The notes under the pieces were generated by a model. That model made no database searches and was not told the DNA's origin. It worked only from the letters and a program-made list of their open reading frames with translations. Below are positions 17,263 to 25,714 of a stretch of DNA of 64,000 nt, in pieces. The stretch comes from Polaribacter sp. SA4-12 (lineage in GTDB: Bacteria > Bacteroidota > Bacteroidia > Flavobacteriales > Flavobacteriaceae). The stretch lies in the NCBI RefSeq assembly GCF_002163675.1, contig NZ_CP019334.1, positions 3,825,501-3,889,500 on the forward strand, in the 5' to 3' direction. The position numbers were made by a program, and so were the translations under genes. Each line of letters opens with the position of its first letter. Within the stretch, counting starts at the first letter, position 1.

Positions 17263-17656
17263 TTGTGGAGACGCCGAGAATCGAACTCGGGTCCAAACGA
17301 GCAGCCAAAAGGCTTTCTACATACTTAGTTCTTTCTTAATTTTCGACTAAAAGTTGATTAAGAACAATCTGCTTTTAGCTTAACTTCTTTAGTTTCAAAA
17401 ACCCTCCGAAGTACCAGGTTTTCTATATTTACTTTTACGATATCCAAAAGTGAAACGCCGTAAATCAGGGCTTTCCGTGGACATAAAGCTTGCACACCTA
17501 GTGTGCCGAGGCTAATCCTACTATAATTCGGATTAAGCAGCTAAAGCGTAGTTATCTTCGCCGTTTAAAAAGTTGAAATTAGGTTTTACGAGTGTTATTT
17601 CATAACTCGGTATGCTTACAAATTCACTGTCCTCGCTGTCAAAACCAGTCGTCCCC
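17263..17656 (-). ncRNA. ssrA: Transfer-messenger RNA (tmRNA)
   Basis: On the minus strand the RNA starts GGGGACGACTGG and ends with the T-arm and acceptor GTTCGATTCTCGGCGTCTCC. The 5' GGGGACG pairs with the 3' CGTCTCC to form the tRNA-like acceptor stem. In between, a resume reading frame encodes the degradation tag GEDNYALAA and a stop (17533-17562), preceded and followed by pseudoknot-like sequences. The 3' CCA does not appear fully encoded (CAA follows the discriminator), so the end is placed to within about 3 bases. tmRNA rescues stalled ribosomes with SmpB. Its 3' end faces the accessory region, and tmRNA 3' ends are frequent targets of tyrosine-recombinase integration. Confidence 0.95.
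17533..17562 (-). other. ssrA: tmRNA proteolysis-tag reading frame (GEDNYALAA)
   Basis: The frame GGC GAA GAT AAC TAC GCT TTA GCT GCT TAA inside the tmRNA encodes GEDNYALAA. It closely matches the GENNYALAA-type tags I remember for Flavobacteria, with Asp in place of the first Asn. The hydrophobic ALAA end is the part recognised by ClpXP-type proteases. Confidence 0.9.
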
Positions 17657-17789
17657 GTTTTAATAGTTTGTGCGTTACCACGAAAAAAATCGTGGTCAAG
17701 CTTTCCGTTATATCTTTTTTAATAGAAAAAATTAAAAAAGGATGTCACTTCAATCCTTAACGCGGTCTGCAAAAGTATAAAAAATACAG

Positions 17790-17820
17790 TTGCTTATCAC
17801 CATAAATTCTAATATCTTCG
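17790..17820 (+). promoter_or_regulatory. Probable Bacteroidota-type promoter of the saccharopine dehydrogenase-like gene
   Basis: TTGC at 17790 and TATCTTCG at 17813-17820 are separated by 19 bases. They match the -33 TTG and -7 TAnnTTTG boxes of Bacteroidota with one mismatch. The -7 box ends 25 bases before the ATG at 17846. Confidence 0.5.
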
Positions 17821-17845
17821 AGCAAATATTATACCACAATATATT

Positions 17846-19051
17846 ATGAAGTTTGGCATTATAAAAGAACGCAAAAATCCACCGGATAGAAGAGTAGTTT
17901 TTTCACCAGAAAAATTACAAGAATTCAAAGAAAAATTCACTGACGCCACTATTAAAGTAGAATCTTCTGATATTCGAGTTTTCTCTGATCAAGCATATAA
18001 ATCTGCCGGATTAGAAGTAACTGATAATATGTCAGATTGTGATGTTTTATTTGGTGTAAAAGAATTGCCAATTGATGCTTTAATCAACAATAAAAAATAT
18101 TTTTTCTTTAGCCATACAATAAAGAAACAGCCTTATAACAGAAAATTATTATTGGCAATTCTAGAAAAAAACATAGAATTGTATGATCATGAAACTATTG
18201 TAAAAGAAAACGGAGCACGTTTAATAGGTTTTGGACGTTATGCTGGTATTGTAGGTGCTTATAATGGTTTTAGAGCAATTGGTTTAACAAACAATACTTT
18301 TAATCTGCCAAAAGCAGAAATGTTAGATAGCCAAAAAGAATTAATTTCTGAGTTGAATAAAATCGACTTACCAAACATTAAAATTCTTTTAACAGGAAAC
18401 GGTAAAGTTGCTTATGGAGCAAAAGAAATGTTAGACGGAATGAATATTAAACAAGTTTCTGTAGATGAATATTTAAATTATTCGTTTACTGAAGTTGTAT
18501 ATTGTTTGGCAGATGTTCTAGATTATAATAAGCGTAAAGACGGGCAAGTTATTGATAATTTTGACTTTTACGATCATCCAGAAAATTATGAATCAGATTT
18601 TATGCGTTTTGCAAAAGTGACAGATTTCTTTATTGCGGGTCATTTTTATGGAAATGGCGCTCCATATTTATTTACTAGAAATGATGCAAAAGCTTCTGAT
18701 TTTAATATAAAGTTTGTGGCAGATATTTCTTGTGATGTAGATGGTCCTGTAGCATCAACATTAAAAGCATCAACAATTGCAGATCCTATTTATGGTTATA
18801 ATCCTGAAACAGAATCTGAAGTTGATTTTAAAGATGAAAACGCAATTGTTGTAATGGCTGTAGACAATTTACCTTGTGAATTACCAAAAGATGCAAGTGA
18901 AGGTTTTGGCGAAATGTTTTTACAAAATGTAATTCCTGCTTTTTTCAATAATGATAAAGATGGAGTTTTACAACGTGCAAAAATGACAGAAAACGGAAAA
19001 TTGACAGAGCGTTTTTCTTACTTACAAGATTATGTTGACGGAAAAGAATAA
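17846..19051 (+). CDS. Saccharopine dehydrogenase-like / alanine dehydrogenase-family oxidoreductase
   Basis: The 401-residue protein belongs to the AlaDh/PNT superfamily. The N-terminus MKFGIIKERKNPPDRRVVFS is the catalytic domain signature (Lys and Arg near the 2-oxo acid site). It is followed by FFFSHTIKKQPYNRKLLLAI, a hallmark of the NAD-dependent saccharopine dehydrogenase (lysine-forming, LYS1) branch. An NAD-binding Rossmann motif with ILLTGNGKVAYGAKEML lies around 180-195, and the late segment ADISCDVDGPVASTLKAS is also conserved. The exact substrate is not readable from sequence: lysine degradation or a 2-oxo acid amination are both possible. DUF3820 follows directly, with its ATG adjacent to this stop. 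Confident on fold, moderate on reaction. Confidence 0.8.
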   Translation: MKFGIIKERKNPPDRRVVFSPEKLQEFKEKFTDATIKVESSDIRVFSDQAYKSAGLEVTDNMSDCDVLFGVKELPIDALINNKKYFFFSHTIKKQPYNRKLLLAILEKNIELYDHETIVKENGARLIGFGRYAGIVGAYNGFRAIGLTNNTFNLPKAEMLDSQKELISELNKIDLPNIKILLTGNGKVAYGAKEMLDGMNIKQVSVDEYLNYSFTEVVYCLADVLDYNKRKDGQVIDNFDFYDHPENYESDFMRFAKVTDFFIAGHFYGNGAPYLFTRNDAKASDFNIKFVADISCDVDGPVASTLKASTIADPIYGYNPETESEVDFKDENAIVVMAVDNLPCELPKDASEGFGEMFLQNVIPAFFNNDKDGVLQRAKMTENGKLTERFSYLQDYVDGKE

Positions 19052-19273
19052 ATGACAGAAGACAAACAATTTTTAATAGACTTAGCGAAAATGAAAATGC
19101 CTTTTGGTAAATACAAAGGCAGATTTCTTATCGATTTACCAGAACATTATATTGTTTGGTATAAAAACAAAGGTTTCCCTAATGGAAAATTAGGAAAACA
19201 GATGGGGTTGGTTTATGAACTTCAATTAAATGGATTAGAAGATATTGTGAGAGAAATTAGGAGGAAGTTTTAA
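19052..19273 (+). CDS. DUF3820 family protein
   Basis: The 73-residue protein has the DUF3820 signature: MPFGKYKGRFLIDLPEHYIV, then WYKNKGFPNGKLGKQM and a final helix. The family is annotated in places as a putative quorum-sensing-regulated virulence factor, but its molecular function is unresolved. The gene starts immediately after the stop of the dehydrogenase gene without a gap, which implies translational coupling. Its last 17 bases overlap the convergent DUF2809 gene on the other strand. Confidence 0.85.
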   Translation: MTEDKQFLIDLAKMKMPFGKYKGRFLIDLPEHYIVWYKNKGFPNGKLGKQMGLVYELQLNGLEDIVREIRRKF

Positions 19274-19637
19274 TCTTCTTAAAGTACTTTTCAATCAGGT
19301 AAATAGTGATTACACCTAATGTATACGCAATTAAATCGCCAATGCTAAAGGAGGTTCCTAAAATTAGTTTTAAAATTTGTGAATACTCCTTTGGAAAATG
19401 ATTTTGTAAATTAGATAGTTGAAGAAATTCAATAATAAATGAAATAGCGAATGTTATTAAAACAGCCTTTTCTGTTGATATTTTAAAGATGCTTTTTATA
19501 AACGTGTATACAAACATAACGGCTAAATAATCACCAATTGTATGTCTTAAAAAACCTGTAGCATATTTAGCGATTAGTATTTCTATTAGAAATATTACAA
19601 AAAAAAGTATGAAGTATATTTTATTAAATTTCAGCAT
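19257..19637 (-). CDS. DUF2809 family membrane protein
   Basis: A 126-residue integral membrane protein with about four helices: IYFILFFVIFLIEILIA, a second with the motif HTIGDYLAVMFVYTFI, a third ending in FIIEFLQL, and a C-terminal GDLIAYTLGVITIYLIE. The HTIGDYLAV and GDLIAYTLG motifs, each with a membrane-embedded Gly-Asp, are typical of DUF2809. Function is unknown. It overlaps the upstream gene by 14 bases, so the two are co-transcribed, and its 3' end overlaps DUF3820 convergently. Confidence 0.8.
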   Translation of the reverse strand: MLKFNKIYFILFFVIFLIEILIAKYATGFLRHTIGDYLAVMFVYTFIKSIFKISTEKAVLITFAISFIIEFLQLSNLQNHFPKEYSQILKLILGTSFSIGDLIAYTLGVITIYLIEKYFKKIKTSS

Positions 19638-20049
19638 TTAAATTGTTTTTAAGATTCTTATTCTGTTGGATAATTGAATTTGGTTTACAAATCCAAATCC
19701 AAGACTGCATTAATGTTATAAATGCTGTTATAAAAAAAGCACAAACAAAACTTTCAAAATTTGACAGAATTACAAAGTATATCAAGATTCCAAAAGTAAT
19801 TATTGAGTAATATGGAAAATACTTTTTAAAAATTTCATGGTCAGTTACACCTTCTTTTGCTAACCAAAAGAAAGGTGTAATTGTAACTAGAATTGTTAAA
19901 GAGCAAACAATTGCTATAGGAATTATGGATACAATAAATAAAGGAGAAATTTGATTTAAGTCCTCTGGAATAATAAGTATCCAAAAGAGTACTGTAGCCA
20001 AACATATTGCTTTTAATAAAGTTGATGATAAGTTCCTAGATGAATTCAT
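19624..20049 (-). CDS. Unknown four-helix membrane protein
   Basis: This 141-residue protein is hydrophobic, with helices at about 11-29, 34-60, 80-98 and 100-120 and no recognisable motif except a short cytoplasmic loop LAKEGVTDHEIFKKYFP. It overlaps the DUF2809 gene by 14 bases and starts 26 bases after the DUF4173 gene ends, so it is probably in the same transcript. Such small membrane proteins commonly accompany DUF4173 genes, but I cannot assign a role. Confidence 0.6.
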   Translation of the reverse strand: MNSSRNLSSTLLKAICLATVLFWILIIPEDLNQISPLFIVSIIPIAIVCSLTILVTITPFFWLAKEGVTDHEIFKKYFPYYSIITFGILIYFVILSNFESFVCAFFITAFITLMQSWIWICKPNSIIQQNKNLKNNLNAEI

Positions 20050-20074
20050 TTTTTTAAATTAAAGTTGTCATACA

Positions 20075-21433
20075 CTATTTCTTGCCAAGAATTATTCTGT
20101 AAACTTCAATATAATTATTGTGTTTTATATTGATGTTAAATTGACTGCTTTTATTAATTTCATTTTTTTCAATATAATATTTCAGCAGAAAAGTATTATT
20201 ATCTGATAGATTTATTAAGTATTTTAAATCCATTTGATCTGCGTTGTTTATGTTGTAGTCAGTAATTATTTTATCCCAATTTATTGTAGCAGATAAAATT
20301 AATATCACAAATGCAATTTGTATGTTTTTACGGAAAAGAAACCATAAATTTTTAATCTGGGTTACTTTTATGAACGTTGTAATTAATCCAACAGAAGTTG
20401 CAATTAAAAAGAATAGTACACCAATTCTTTTGTAAGTGAAACCAAACGAATTAATATATTCTATATTTTTTATAGTTGTAATGATCACTAAAGTTAAGTT
20501 TAAAAAGATCCATACAAAGGTTAAATTTTTCAAACCTTTGTTTTTTTCAAAAAAGTTAATATTTCCTCTAAAGAAATAAAGAATAATTACGATTGCCAAT
20601 ACATTAGAAAATATCAATGCATTTACACCATTATGTACTTGTTCTGAAAGTTGAGAAGCTACCATTTGATGAAGTTCTGATAGATATAAAACATCAGTAA
20701 TTAGAAAAAGAATAATAAGTGCATTTAGTGAAGCCATCAATATAATACCTAATTGATTTTCGTTTACAAGCTCTTTGGTAGTAATAGGTTCTAAAGTATT
20801 TTTTTCTAAATTATTTCCAATGTTAAGATCATCATAAGTTGCTGGTTCTATTTGAATTGGATGCGAAATATTATAAAATAGATAATAGCCTAGCGCAGTA
20901 AAAAGAATCCATTGAAAATTGATAAAACTAAAGTCGATTTTTGAAATTAATTCATCAAACATAGGGTTTCCATTTCTATATAAATTGATGAAAATGATTA
21001 ATATAATTGATGGAATTCCTATTATTTTTAACCAATAAACGTAATCTATTTTTTCTTTTTTCACCTTATCAACTTCAGAATTTTCTTTGTCAAAACGCAT
21101 TGAGAAATAAGAAACAACTACAGTGTAAATTCCATTGATCCATTTTACATAAATAGATGATTTATGTTCAGAAACACTTCCTATAAAAGTCATAAAAGCA
21201 ATAATATTAGCAAGTATGGCTAGATTAGATTTGTACATAAAAACAGCTGCTCCCGTGATTAAATAGGCAATAGCTAAAAAAATAGTGCTTTTATACTTGA
21301 ATATTTGATTATTTTTAATCGCTAACATTACAATAGTAAGTAAGGTAAATAGCGATAAATTTAAACCAATGTTTTGTTGATAGAAGAATGTGCTAAAAAG
21401 GATTGCACTAACTAAGGTTATTAAGTTTTTCAT
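20075..21433 (-). CDS. DUF4173 (formerly DUF4153-like) membrane protein
   Basis: A 452-residue protein with about 11-12 transmembrane helices. It carries features I associate with this family: the loop YRNGNPMFDELISKIDFSFI after the fifth helix, the segment ELHQMVASQLSEQVHNGVNA with the His-Gly-Val motif between later helices, and a C-terminal soluble part of about 70 residues with the YINxxGFTYKRIGV motif upstream. Function is unknown, but the family is usually found beside a winged-helix regulator and a small membrane protein, as here (21544-21840 and 21870-22478). The ATG at 21433 opens directly into the first helix. A stress or envelope role is a guess. Confidence 0.8.
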   Translation of the reverse strand: MKNLITLVSAILFSTFFYQQNIGLNLSLFTLLTIVMLAIKNNQIFKYKSTIFLAIAYLITGAAVFMYKSNLAILANIIAFMTFIGSVSEHKSSIYVKWINGIYTVVVSYFSMRFDKENSEVDKVKKEKIDYVYWLKIIGIPSIILIIFINLYRNGNPMFDELISKIDFSFINFQWILFTALGYYLFYNISHPIQIEPATYDDLNIGNNLEKNTLEPITTKELVNENQLGIILMASLNALIILFLITDVLYLSELHQMVASQLSEQVHNGVNALIFSNVLAIVIILYFFRGNINFFEKNKGLKNLTFVWIFLNLTLVIITTIKNIEYINSFGFTYKRIGVLFFLIATSVGLITTFIKVTQIKNLWFLFRKNIQIAFVILILSATINWDKIITDYNINNADQMDLKYLINLSDNNTFLLKYYIEKNEINKSSQFNINIKHNNYIEVYRIILGKK

Positions 21434-21543
21434 TTTTTAAATATTTATAATTTGTTGTTTATTAAAAATGGTGTCTCTTAATAATTAAAGAGAGATTTTT
21501 GAAAGAACTTTGAATTTCAAAGTGAATAAATAAAAAAATAGTA

Positions 21544-21840
21544 TTATTTGTTTTTGATTAATTTTTCCAGTGCATTAATGTGTTTTTTAAACTCCATTCT
21601 GCCTAGTTCTGTTGCTAGATATTTTGTGTTCGGTTTTCTACCAATAAATTGTTTTTCAACTTTTATAAAATCTACTTTTTCTAATGCTTTTGTATGACTG
21701 GCTAAGTTACCATCTGTTGCACCTAATAATTCTTTTAAAGTATTAAAATCTGCGTACTCGTTCACCATCAAAATAGACATAATACCTAATCGTATTCGAT
21801 GATCAAAAGCTTTATTTATATTTAGAATAATATTTTTCAA
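21544..21840 (-). CDS. Winged-helix transcriptional regulator (HTH_27/ArsR-MarR-like)
   Basis: The 98-residue protein is a stand-alone winged helix: AFDHRIRLGIMSILMVNEYA is helix 1, FNTLKELLGATDGNLASHTK covers helices 2 and 3 with the recognition helix, and FIKVEKQFIGRKPNTKYLAT is the beta wing. There is no effector domain. It sits 29 bases after the end of the gene at 21870-22478 and 110 bases before the DUF4173 gene. In Flavobacteria this regulator usually controls its own locus. The small size and the wing with conserved GRKP are typical of the family annotated as transcriptional regulator, DUF4173-associated. Confidence 0.8.
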   Translation of the reverse strand: MKNIILNINKAFDHRIRLGIMSILMVNEYADFNTLKELLGATDGNLASHTKALEKVDFIKVEKQFIGRKPNTKYLATELGRMEFKKHINALEKLIKNK

Positions 21841-21869
21841 CTGAAATCTATTTATATTATAATAACAGG

Positions 21870-22478
21870 TTAATTTCTATCGTATTTAAAGTACATCACT
21901 AAACCATATAAAATATGCATAACTCCAAAACCAATTACCCAAAACCAGAATCCATAACCAGGAAAAATGGCAGATAATAAACCTAAAGTTATCTGAGTAA
22001 GTCCTAAATATTTTACATCTCCTAATGTGTATTTAGAAGCGTTAAATAACGCTAAACCATAGAATAATAACATTAAATCACCAGTTTGTTCATAACGTTG
22101 TTGACTTAAAATGATGAGAATATAGATTCCTCCAGCTGCTAATGGAATTATAAAATTTAATAAAAGTCTTCTTGTTAGTGGATCCCAAATTTTTTCATCA
22201 TTCTGTTTTGCTTTTCTTGTCGTTAAAATAATTGCTGTTCCAATACTAACTATACCGACAAAAACTAAATCAATTAGTACTAAACGAAAAGTTTCATCAT
22301 CTAAATTTAGATAACCACTTTCACTTTTATTTACTAACCAATAAGCATAACCAGCACCAATTAAAGCGAAAATTCCTGCTAAAATACCAGACAATCCACT
22401 CAATGAAATAAATTTCGAAGATTTACTCATTAAGTTTTTAATTTCTGATATGTCTCTTAAATAATTTTCTTGACTCAT
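21870..22478 (-). CDS. Small multi-helix membrane protein of the DUF4173/winged-helix locus
   Basis: The likely start is the ATG at 22478 (MSQENYLRDISEIKNLM), because the longer frame needs a TTG and would add an odd extra hydrophobic tail. The resulting 202-residue protein has six helices: a first with the motif SGLSGILAGIFALIGAGYAY, a central pair and a C-terminal helix with GFWFWVIGFGVMHILYGLVM. Function unknown. It opens the reverse-strand locus, 29 bases before the regulator. Its layout matches the protein at 23590-24135 helix by helix, suggesting ancient duplication, though identity is low. Confidence 0.7.
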   Translation of the reverse strand: MSQENYLRDISEIKNLMSKSSKFISLSGLSGILAGIFALIGAGYAYWLVNKSESGYLNLDDETFRLVLIDLVFVGIVSIGTAIILTTRKAKQNDEKIWDPLTRRLLLNFIIPLAAGGIYILIILSQQRYEQTGDLMLLFYGLALFNASKYTLGDVKYLGLTQITLGLLSAIFPGYGFWFWVIGFGVMHILYGLVMYFKYDRN

Positions 22479-22695
22479 TTTTAAAGAACTTTGAAATACA
22501 AAGTAAAAGATAATTTTTAAAATGAGCAACAAAAAAAACAAAAACTCTCTATATATATTTTAAAACATCGGTATTTGTTTCATTATTTCAAAGTTGTGCT
22601 TTAATCTTTAGCATTCCATTTTTCAATTGATATTAATTAATTTATTATTTTTACTATACTTAATAAGTCTTTATGTATTTTAAATACTACAAAAA

Positions 22696-23571
22696 ATGAA
22701 CTTTAAATCATTATTAGATAATCCAACTTTTATAAACATCGCATCTGTATTTATACTGTTTATAATTGTATATATTTTAGTCAAAATTTCTCAAAAATCA
22801 GCAACAAGATTAACAAAAGAAAACACCTCTAAATATAAAGTTAGAAAGCTTATTAATTTTTTCGGTTATCTAGTTTTTGTTATCGGAGTTATGTTTATTT
22901 ATAATTCTAAACTTTCTGGTTTTGGAACAGCTATTGGTGTTGCAGGAGCAGGAATAGCATTTGCATTGCAAGAGATAATTGTAAGTATTGCAGGTTATAT
23001 AGCAATATTTAGCAGTAACTTTTATAGAGTTGGAGACCGTGTAAAACTTGGTGGAATTAAAGGAGATGTGATTGATATTGGTATCTTAAGAACTACTTTA
23101 ATGGAAATTGGAGATTGGGTAAATGGAGATCTTTATAACGGTAAAATGGTTAGAGTTGCCAATAGTTTTGTTTTTAAAGAACCAGTTTATAACTACTCTG
23201 GAGATTTTCCTTTTCTATGGGATGAAATTACAATTCCGATAAAGACAAATGGTGATTATAAATATGCAAAAGAACTTTTCACAACTGTTTTAGAAGAAGA
23301 AGTAGGTGATTTTGCGAATTTATCTCAAGACTCTTGGAATAAAATGATAGGTACTTATAGCATCGAAAATGCAAGAGTTAAACCTATGATAACAATGGTT
23401 TTTGATGAAAATTGGATTACTTTCACTTTAAGATATGTCGTAGATTATAAATCCAGGAGAGGTACAAAATCTATTTTATTTGATAAAATTCTTTCTGCAA
23501 TTAATGATTCTAAAGGAAGAATTGAAGTTGCTTCTGCAGCAATTGAAATTACAGCATTTCCTAATAAATAA
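22696..23571 (+). CDS. Mechanosensitive ion channel, MscS family
   Basis: The 291-residue protein has two N-terminal helices (about 12-29 and 48-66) and then the pore helix GTAIGVAGAGIAFALQEIIV at about 75-94, rich in Gly and Ala as in the MscS TM3. The beta domain follows with FYRVGDRVKLGGIKGDVIDI, the conserved MscS entry to the cytoplasmic vestibule, and a mixed alpha/beta C-terminal domain. MscS channels open under membrane tension to release solutes after osmotic downshift. Length is close to the 286 residues of E. coli MscS. The gene is alone on its strand, flanked by two reverse-strand membrane-protein genes that resemble each other. Confidence 0.93.
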   Translation: MNFKSLLDNPTFINIASVFILFIIVYILVKISQKSATRLTKENTSKYKVRKLINFFGYLVFVIGVMFIYNSKLSGFGTAIGVAGAGIAFALQEIIVSIAGYIAIFSSNFYRVGDRVKLGGIKGDVIDIGILRTTLMEIGDWVNGDLYNGKMVRVANSFVFKEPVYNYSGDFPFLWDEITIPIKTNGDYKYAKELFTTVLEEEVGDFANLSQDSWNKMIGTYSIENARVKPMITMVFDENWITFTLRYVVDYKSRRGTKSILFDKILSAINDSKGRIEVASAAIEITAFPNK

Positions 23572-23589
23572 AATAAAGCAATCAATAAA

Positions 23590-24135
23590 TTATTCTTTAA
23601 CTACAACTCCATAAGTAAGATGAGCAATTCCTAAAATAGAAAGAGAAGAAGACCAATAAGTAGGGATTAAGAAGCACAGAATTGCTAAAAGTAAACTTAA
23701 CCCTGATAAAACTAATAGATTTTTTCTTTCTTTATTCTTAAATAGAAATAATAAGATTCCGTAAAAAATAAGAAAAGTAGGAGTGAGGTAGTTTGTAAAT
23801 TCTAGATTCATTAAAACGATTAGAATAATAAAAGCGACAACAATTACAATTATATATTTTTGAACAGCAGCCTTTGTTTTATCGCCCCAAAGTTGGATGT
23901 TTAACTTTTTAGCATTCTTTTTTCCTATAAAGAATAATGTTAAAGTTGATAATAGAACAAATGTAAAAGCAATCAGTATAATTAGGTTTTCTATCGTTTT
24001 TGGAGATAGCGTTTCTAGTGGAGTTGCGTTATTTAACAACGCTTCTATAACATAACCTGCAATAAAAAGATAGCCTCCAATTAAAATACTTGTAAAACCT
24101 TTTAATGAGAAATTGACTTGAATATTATCTTGCAT
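23590..24135 (-). CDS. Unknown six-helix membrane protein (paralogue-like of the gene at 21870)
   Basis: The 181-residue protein has about six hydrophobic helices and a charged central loop (GKKNAKKLNIQLWGDKTKAA) that parallels the loop of the protein at 21870-22478 (RKAKQNDEKIWDPLTRRLL). The final helix, SILGIAHLTYGVVVKE, parallels FGVMHILYGLVMYFKY of that protein. Function unknown; I recognise no named family. It lies convergent to mscS with 18 bases between the stops, so overlap of transcripts is likely. A single gene with its own promoter to the right is assumed. Confidence 0.65.
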   Translation of the reverse strand: MQDNIQVNFSLKGFTSILIGGYLFIAGYVIEALLNNATPLETLSPKTIENLIILIAFTFVLLSTLTLFFIGKKNAKKLNIQLWGDKTKAAVQKYIIVIVVAFIILIVLMNLEFTNYLTPTFLIFYGILLFLFKNKERKNLLVLSGLSLLLAILCFLIPTYWSSSLSILGIAHLTYGVVVKE

Positions 24136-24183
24136 AGGTAAGTTCTTTATCAGATTTTTTTTAACTTCCGCGAATATACAAAA

Positions 24184-24552
24184 ATGAAGCCTGCAGAAGC
24201 ATATATTTTAAATCAACCAGAACCTTTCAAGTCCATTTTAATGCATTTGCAGATATTGATTGAAACTAGTTTTCCTAATGTTGATTTGCAATTTAAATGG
24301 AAAATTCCTTTTTATTATTTAGATGATAAACCTTTTTGTTATTTAAATCCTTCAAAAAAGAAAGGGTATGTTGATGTTGGATTTTACACAAACAAAAATT
24401 TAGAAAAATTTAATGAATTTGTAATTTCTGATAACAGAAAAGTTGTAAAATCTTTACGTTATAAAAATTTAGAAGAGATTAAAGCTGAAGTATTAATTTC
24501 AGTTTTAGACGAAGCATACAAGCAAACTACTAAAGGATTTTTTGGTAAATAA
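24184..24552 (+). CDS. DUF1801 family protein
   Basis: The 122-residue protein matches DUF1801 (YdhG-like): a helix-turn start MKPAEAYILNQPEPFKSIL, a beta strand LQFKWKIPFYYLDDKPFCYL with the conserved Lys-Trp-Pro-Phe region, and VDVGFYTNK before a C-terminal pair of helices ending EAYKQTTKG. Proteins of this family are small, cytoplasmic and of uncertain role. The next gene runs convergently and its end abuts this stop (24552/24553). Confidence 0.85.
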   Translation: MKPAEAYILNQPEPFKSILMHLQILIETSFPNVDLQFKWKIPFYYLDDKPFCYLNPSKKKGYVDVGFYTNKNLEKFNEFVISDNRKVVKSLRYKNLEEIKAEVLISVLDEAYKQTTKGFFGK

Positions 24553-25506
24553 TTACTTCGTTTTAAACTGAAGTGCACCTTTCTTGTTGATATGAATCCT
24601 TAAAAAGGAATTCTTTTTTGCTTCCTTAAAAGTTAGAGTTGTGATGTTATCAACAGTCGTTCTAATCGGTTTTTTTGCAAAACGTTGCCCTTGAAATGTA
24701 TAATATATTAAAGTGTTTTTATCTAAATTTTTAAAGTTCAACTTAATTTCATTAGATGAATTTACTTTTAAAATACCTGTTGTAGGAGATACTAATTCAA
24801 TTTTAGAATTTAGAAAAGAAGCACCATAAAGTGGTTGATTATAATACTCTTCTAATGTTATTCTACCAAAGCGTAAAACCCAAATTGTATCTTTTGGGAA
24901 ATGAGTTTTAAAAATCTTCTCTTTAGGAATATTATAAAAATAGTTATTAAATTCTTTAACCCATTTATCATTTGACACATAACCTGCTGCCCAAGTAGCA
25001 TCTAACAACACCCATTTGTTATTCAGTTTTACTGCGTTCCAAGCATGGTTAGGAGTGTCTTTAGGTTTGCCAATTTCTTCAGGACTAATTCTAGCAGTTC
25101 CTACAATTACTTCGGATTCTAACCCTAATAAATCACAAACTTTTTTAAATGATTGTGCGTATTCTTCGCAAACTCCCGTTTTAGAAATAAAAGCAGCATC
25201 TATAATTTTATCTTTTAGCCCTTGTAGTTTTTGTATTCTTTCTTCTTCTGATGAATAACTAAAATTATAATGTCTCTGTTTAGGATTGTGGAATTCTCTT
25301 AAATTATAATGAATGTTTTTAGCTATCCAATAAAAAGCAGCTCTCGTTTTATCTTCATCAGAAGTAAAGTCTTTAGCTATTTTGGTTGCTAAATCTTCAG
25401 CTTTAGAGAATCTTGGATATTCTAAAACCAAAGAATCAACCTTTTTAAAGTCTTGTGAGTTTGTTGCAACAGAAATTAATAAAAAGAAAAATAGAAGTTG
25501 TTTCAT
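24553..25506 (-). CDS. Secreted transglutaminase-like cysteine protein
   Basis: The 317-residue protein begins with a signal peptide (KQLLFFFLLISVATNSQ). The transglutaminase-like core follows: AAFYWIAKNIHYNL at about 55, the catalytic cysteine in GVCEEYAQSFKKVCDLLG at about 112, the histidine in TPNHAWNAVKLNNKW at about 152, and the aspartate in VLLDATWAAG at about 167. This is a complete Cys-His-Asp triad. The C-terminal 110 residues form a beta-rich domain. Such secreted transglutaminase-like proteins are thought to act as periplasmic or surface peptidases or cross-linkers, but the substrate is not known. The promoter region lies between 25507 and 25570. Confidence 0.88.
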   Translation of the reverse strand: MKQLLFFFLLISVATNSQDFKKVDSLVLEYPRFSKAEDLATKIAKDFTSDEDKTRAAFYWIAKNIHYNLREFHNPKQRHYNFSYSSEEERIQKLQGLKDKIIDAAFISKTGVCEEYAQSFKKVCDLLGLESEVIVGTARISPEEIGKPKDTPNHAWNAVKLNNKWVLLDATWAAGYVSNDKWVKEFNNYFYNIPKEKIFKTHFPKDTIWVLRFGRITLEEYYNQPLYGASFLNSKIELVSPTTGILKVNSSNEIKLNFKNLDKNTLIYYTFQGQRFAKKPIRTTVDNITTLTFKEAKKNSFLRIHINKKGALQFKTK

Positions 25507-25572
25507 AAGTTTTAAAGGTAAACAACTTTAGGAGTCAAAAATTGTGCCTTTTTAGTTTTTTGAAAAAAAGAG

Positions 25573-25604
25573 AAATCCTTCAGGTCTTAAAACCTGAAGG
25601 ATTT
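25573..25604. terminator. Perfect hairpin, possible bidirectional terminator or dispersed repeat
   Basis: AAATCCTTCAGGT and ACCTGAAGGATTT form a 13-bp perfect stem with a 6-base loop. No gene is transcribed into it on the plus strand. On the minus strand transcripts from kdsA reach it after the Flavo-1-like element, so it may terminate kdsA. Its sequence resembles common flavobacterial intergenic hairpins. Confidence 0.6.
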
Positions 25605-25634
25605 GAAAATATTTTTTATTAAGATTGAGTAAGC

Positions 25635-25714
25635 GCGTTAAGGATAGAGCGATCTGTTTGAGCTCTTTTTTCTTTTTCAGAAAAAAAGCGAGTAGCGAAA
25701 GCCTGTTAAAACGC
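25635..25714 (+). ncRNA. Structured element resembling the Flavo-1 RNA motif
   Basis: The plus strand has closing arms GCGTT (25635-25639) and AACGC (25710-25714). They enclose AAGGATAGAGCGATCTG, a hairpin with CTTTTTTCT and AGAAAAAAAG arms, and GCGAGTAGCGAAAGCCTG. The order GGATAGA, T-tract/A-tract hairpin, then GCGAAAGCC is what I remember of the Flavobacteria-specific Flavo-1 RNA or repeat. No gene follows on the plus strand (kdsA runs opposite), so its transcription unit is unclear. Confidence 0.45.

Noticed and set aside
22479..22541. TTG-initiated N-terminal extension of the membrane protein at 21870
   Set aside because: The extension is an unlikely extra hydrophobic run and the ATG at 22478 has a typical charged start.
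24184..24552. A transposase or toxin for the 122-residue protein
   Set aside because: No toxin or transposase motif; DUF1801 pattern fits throughout.
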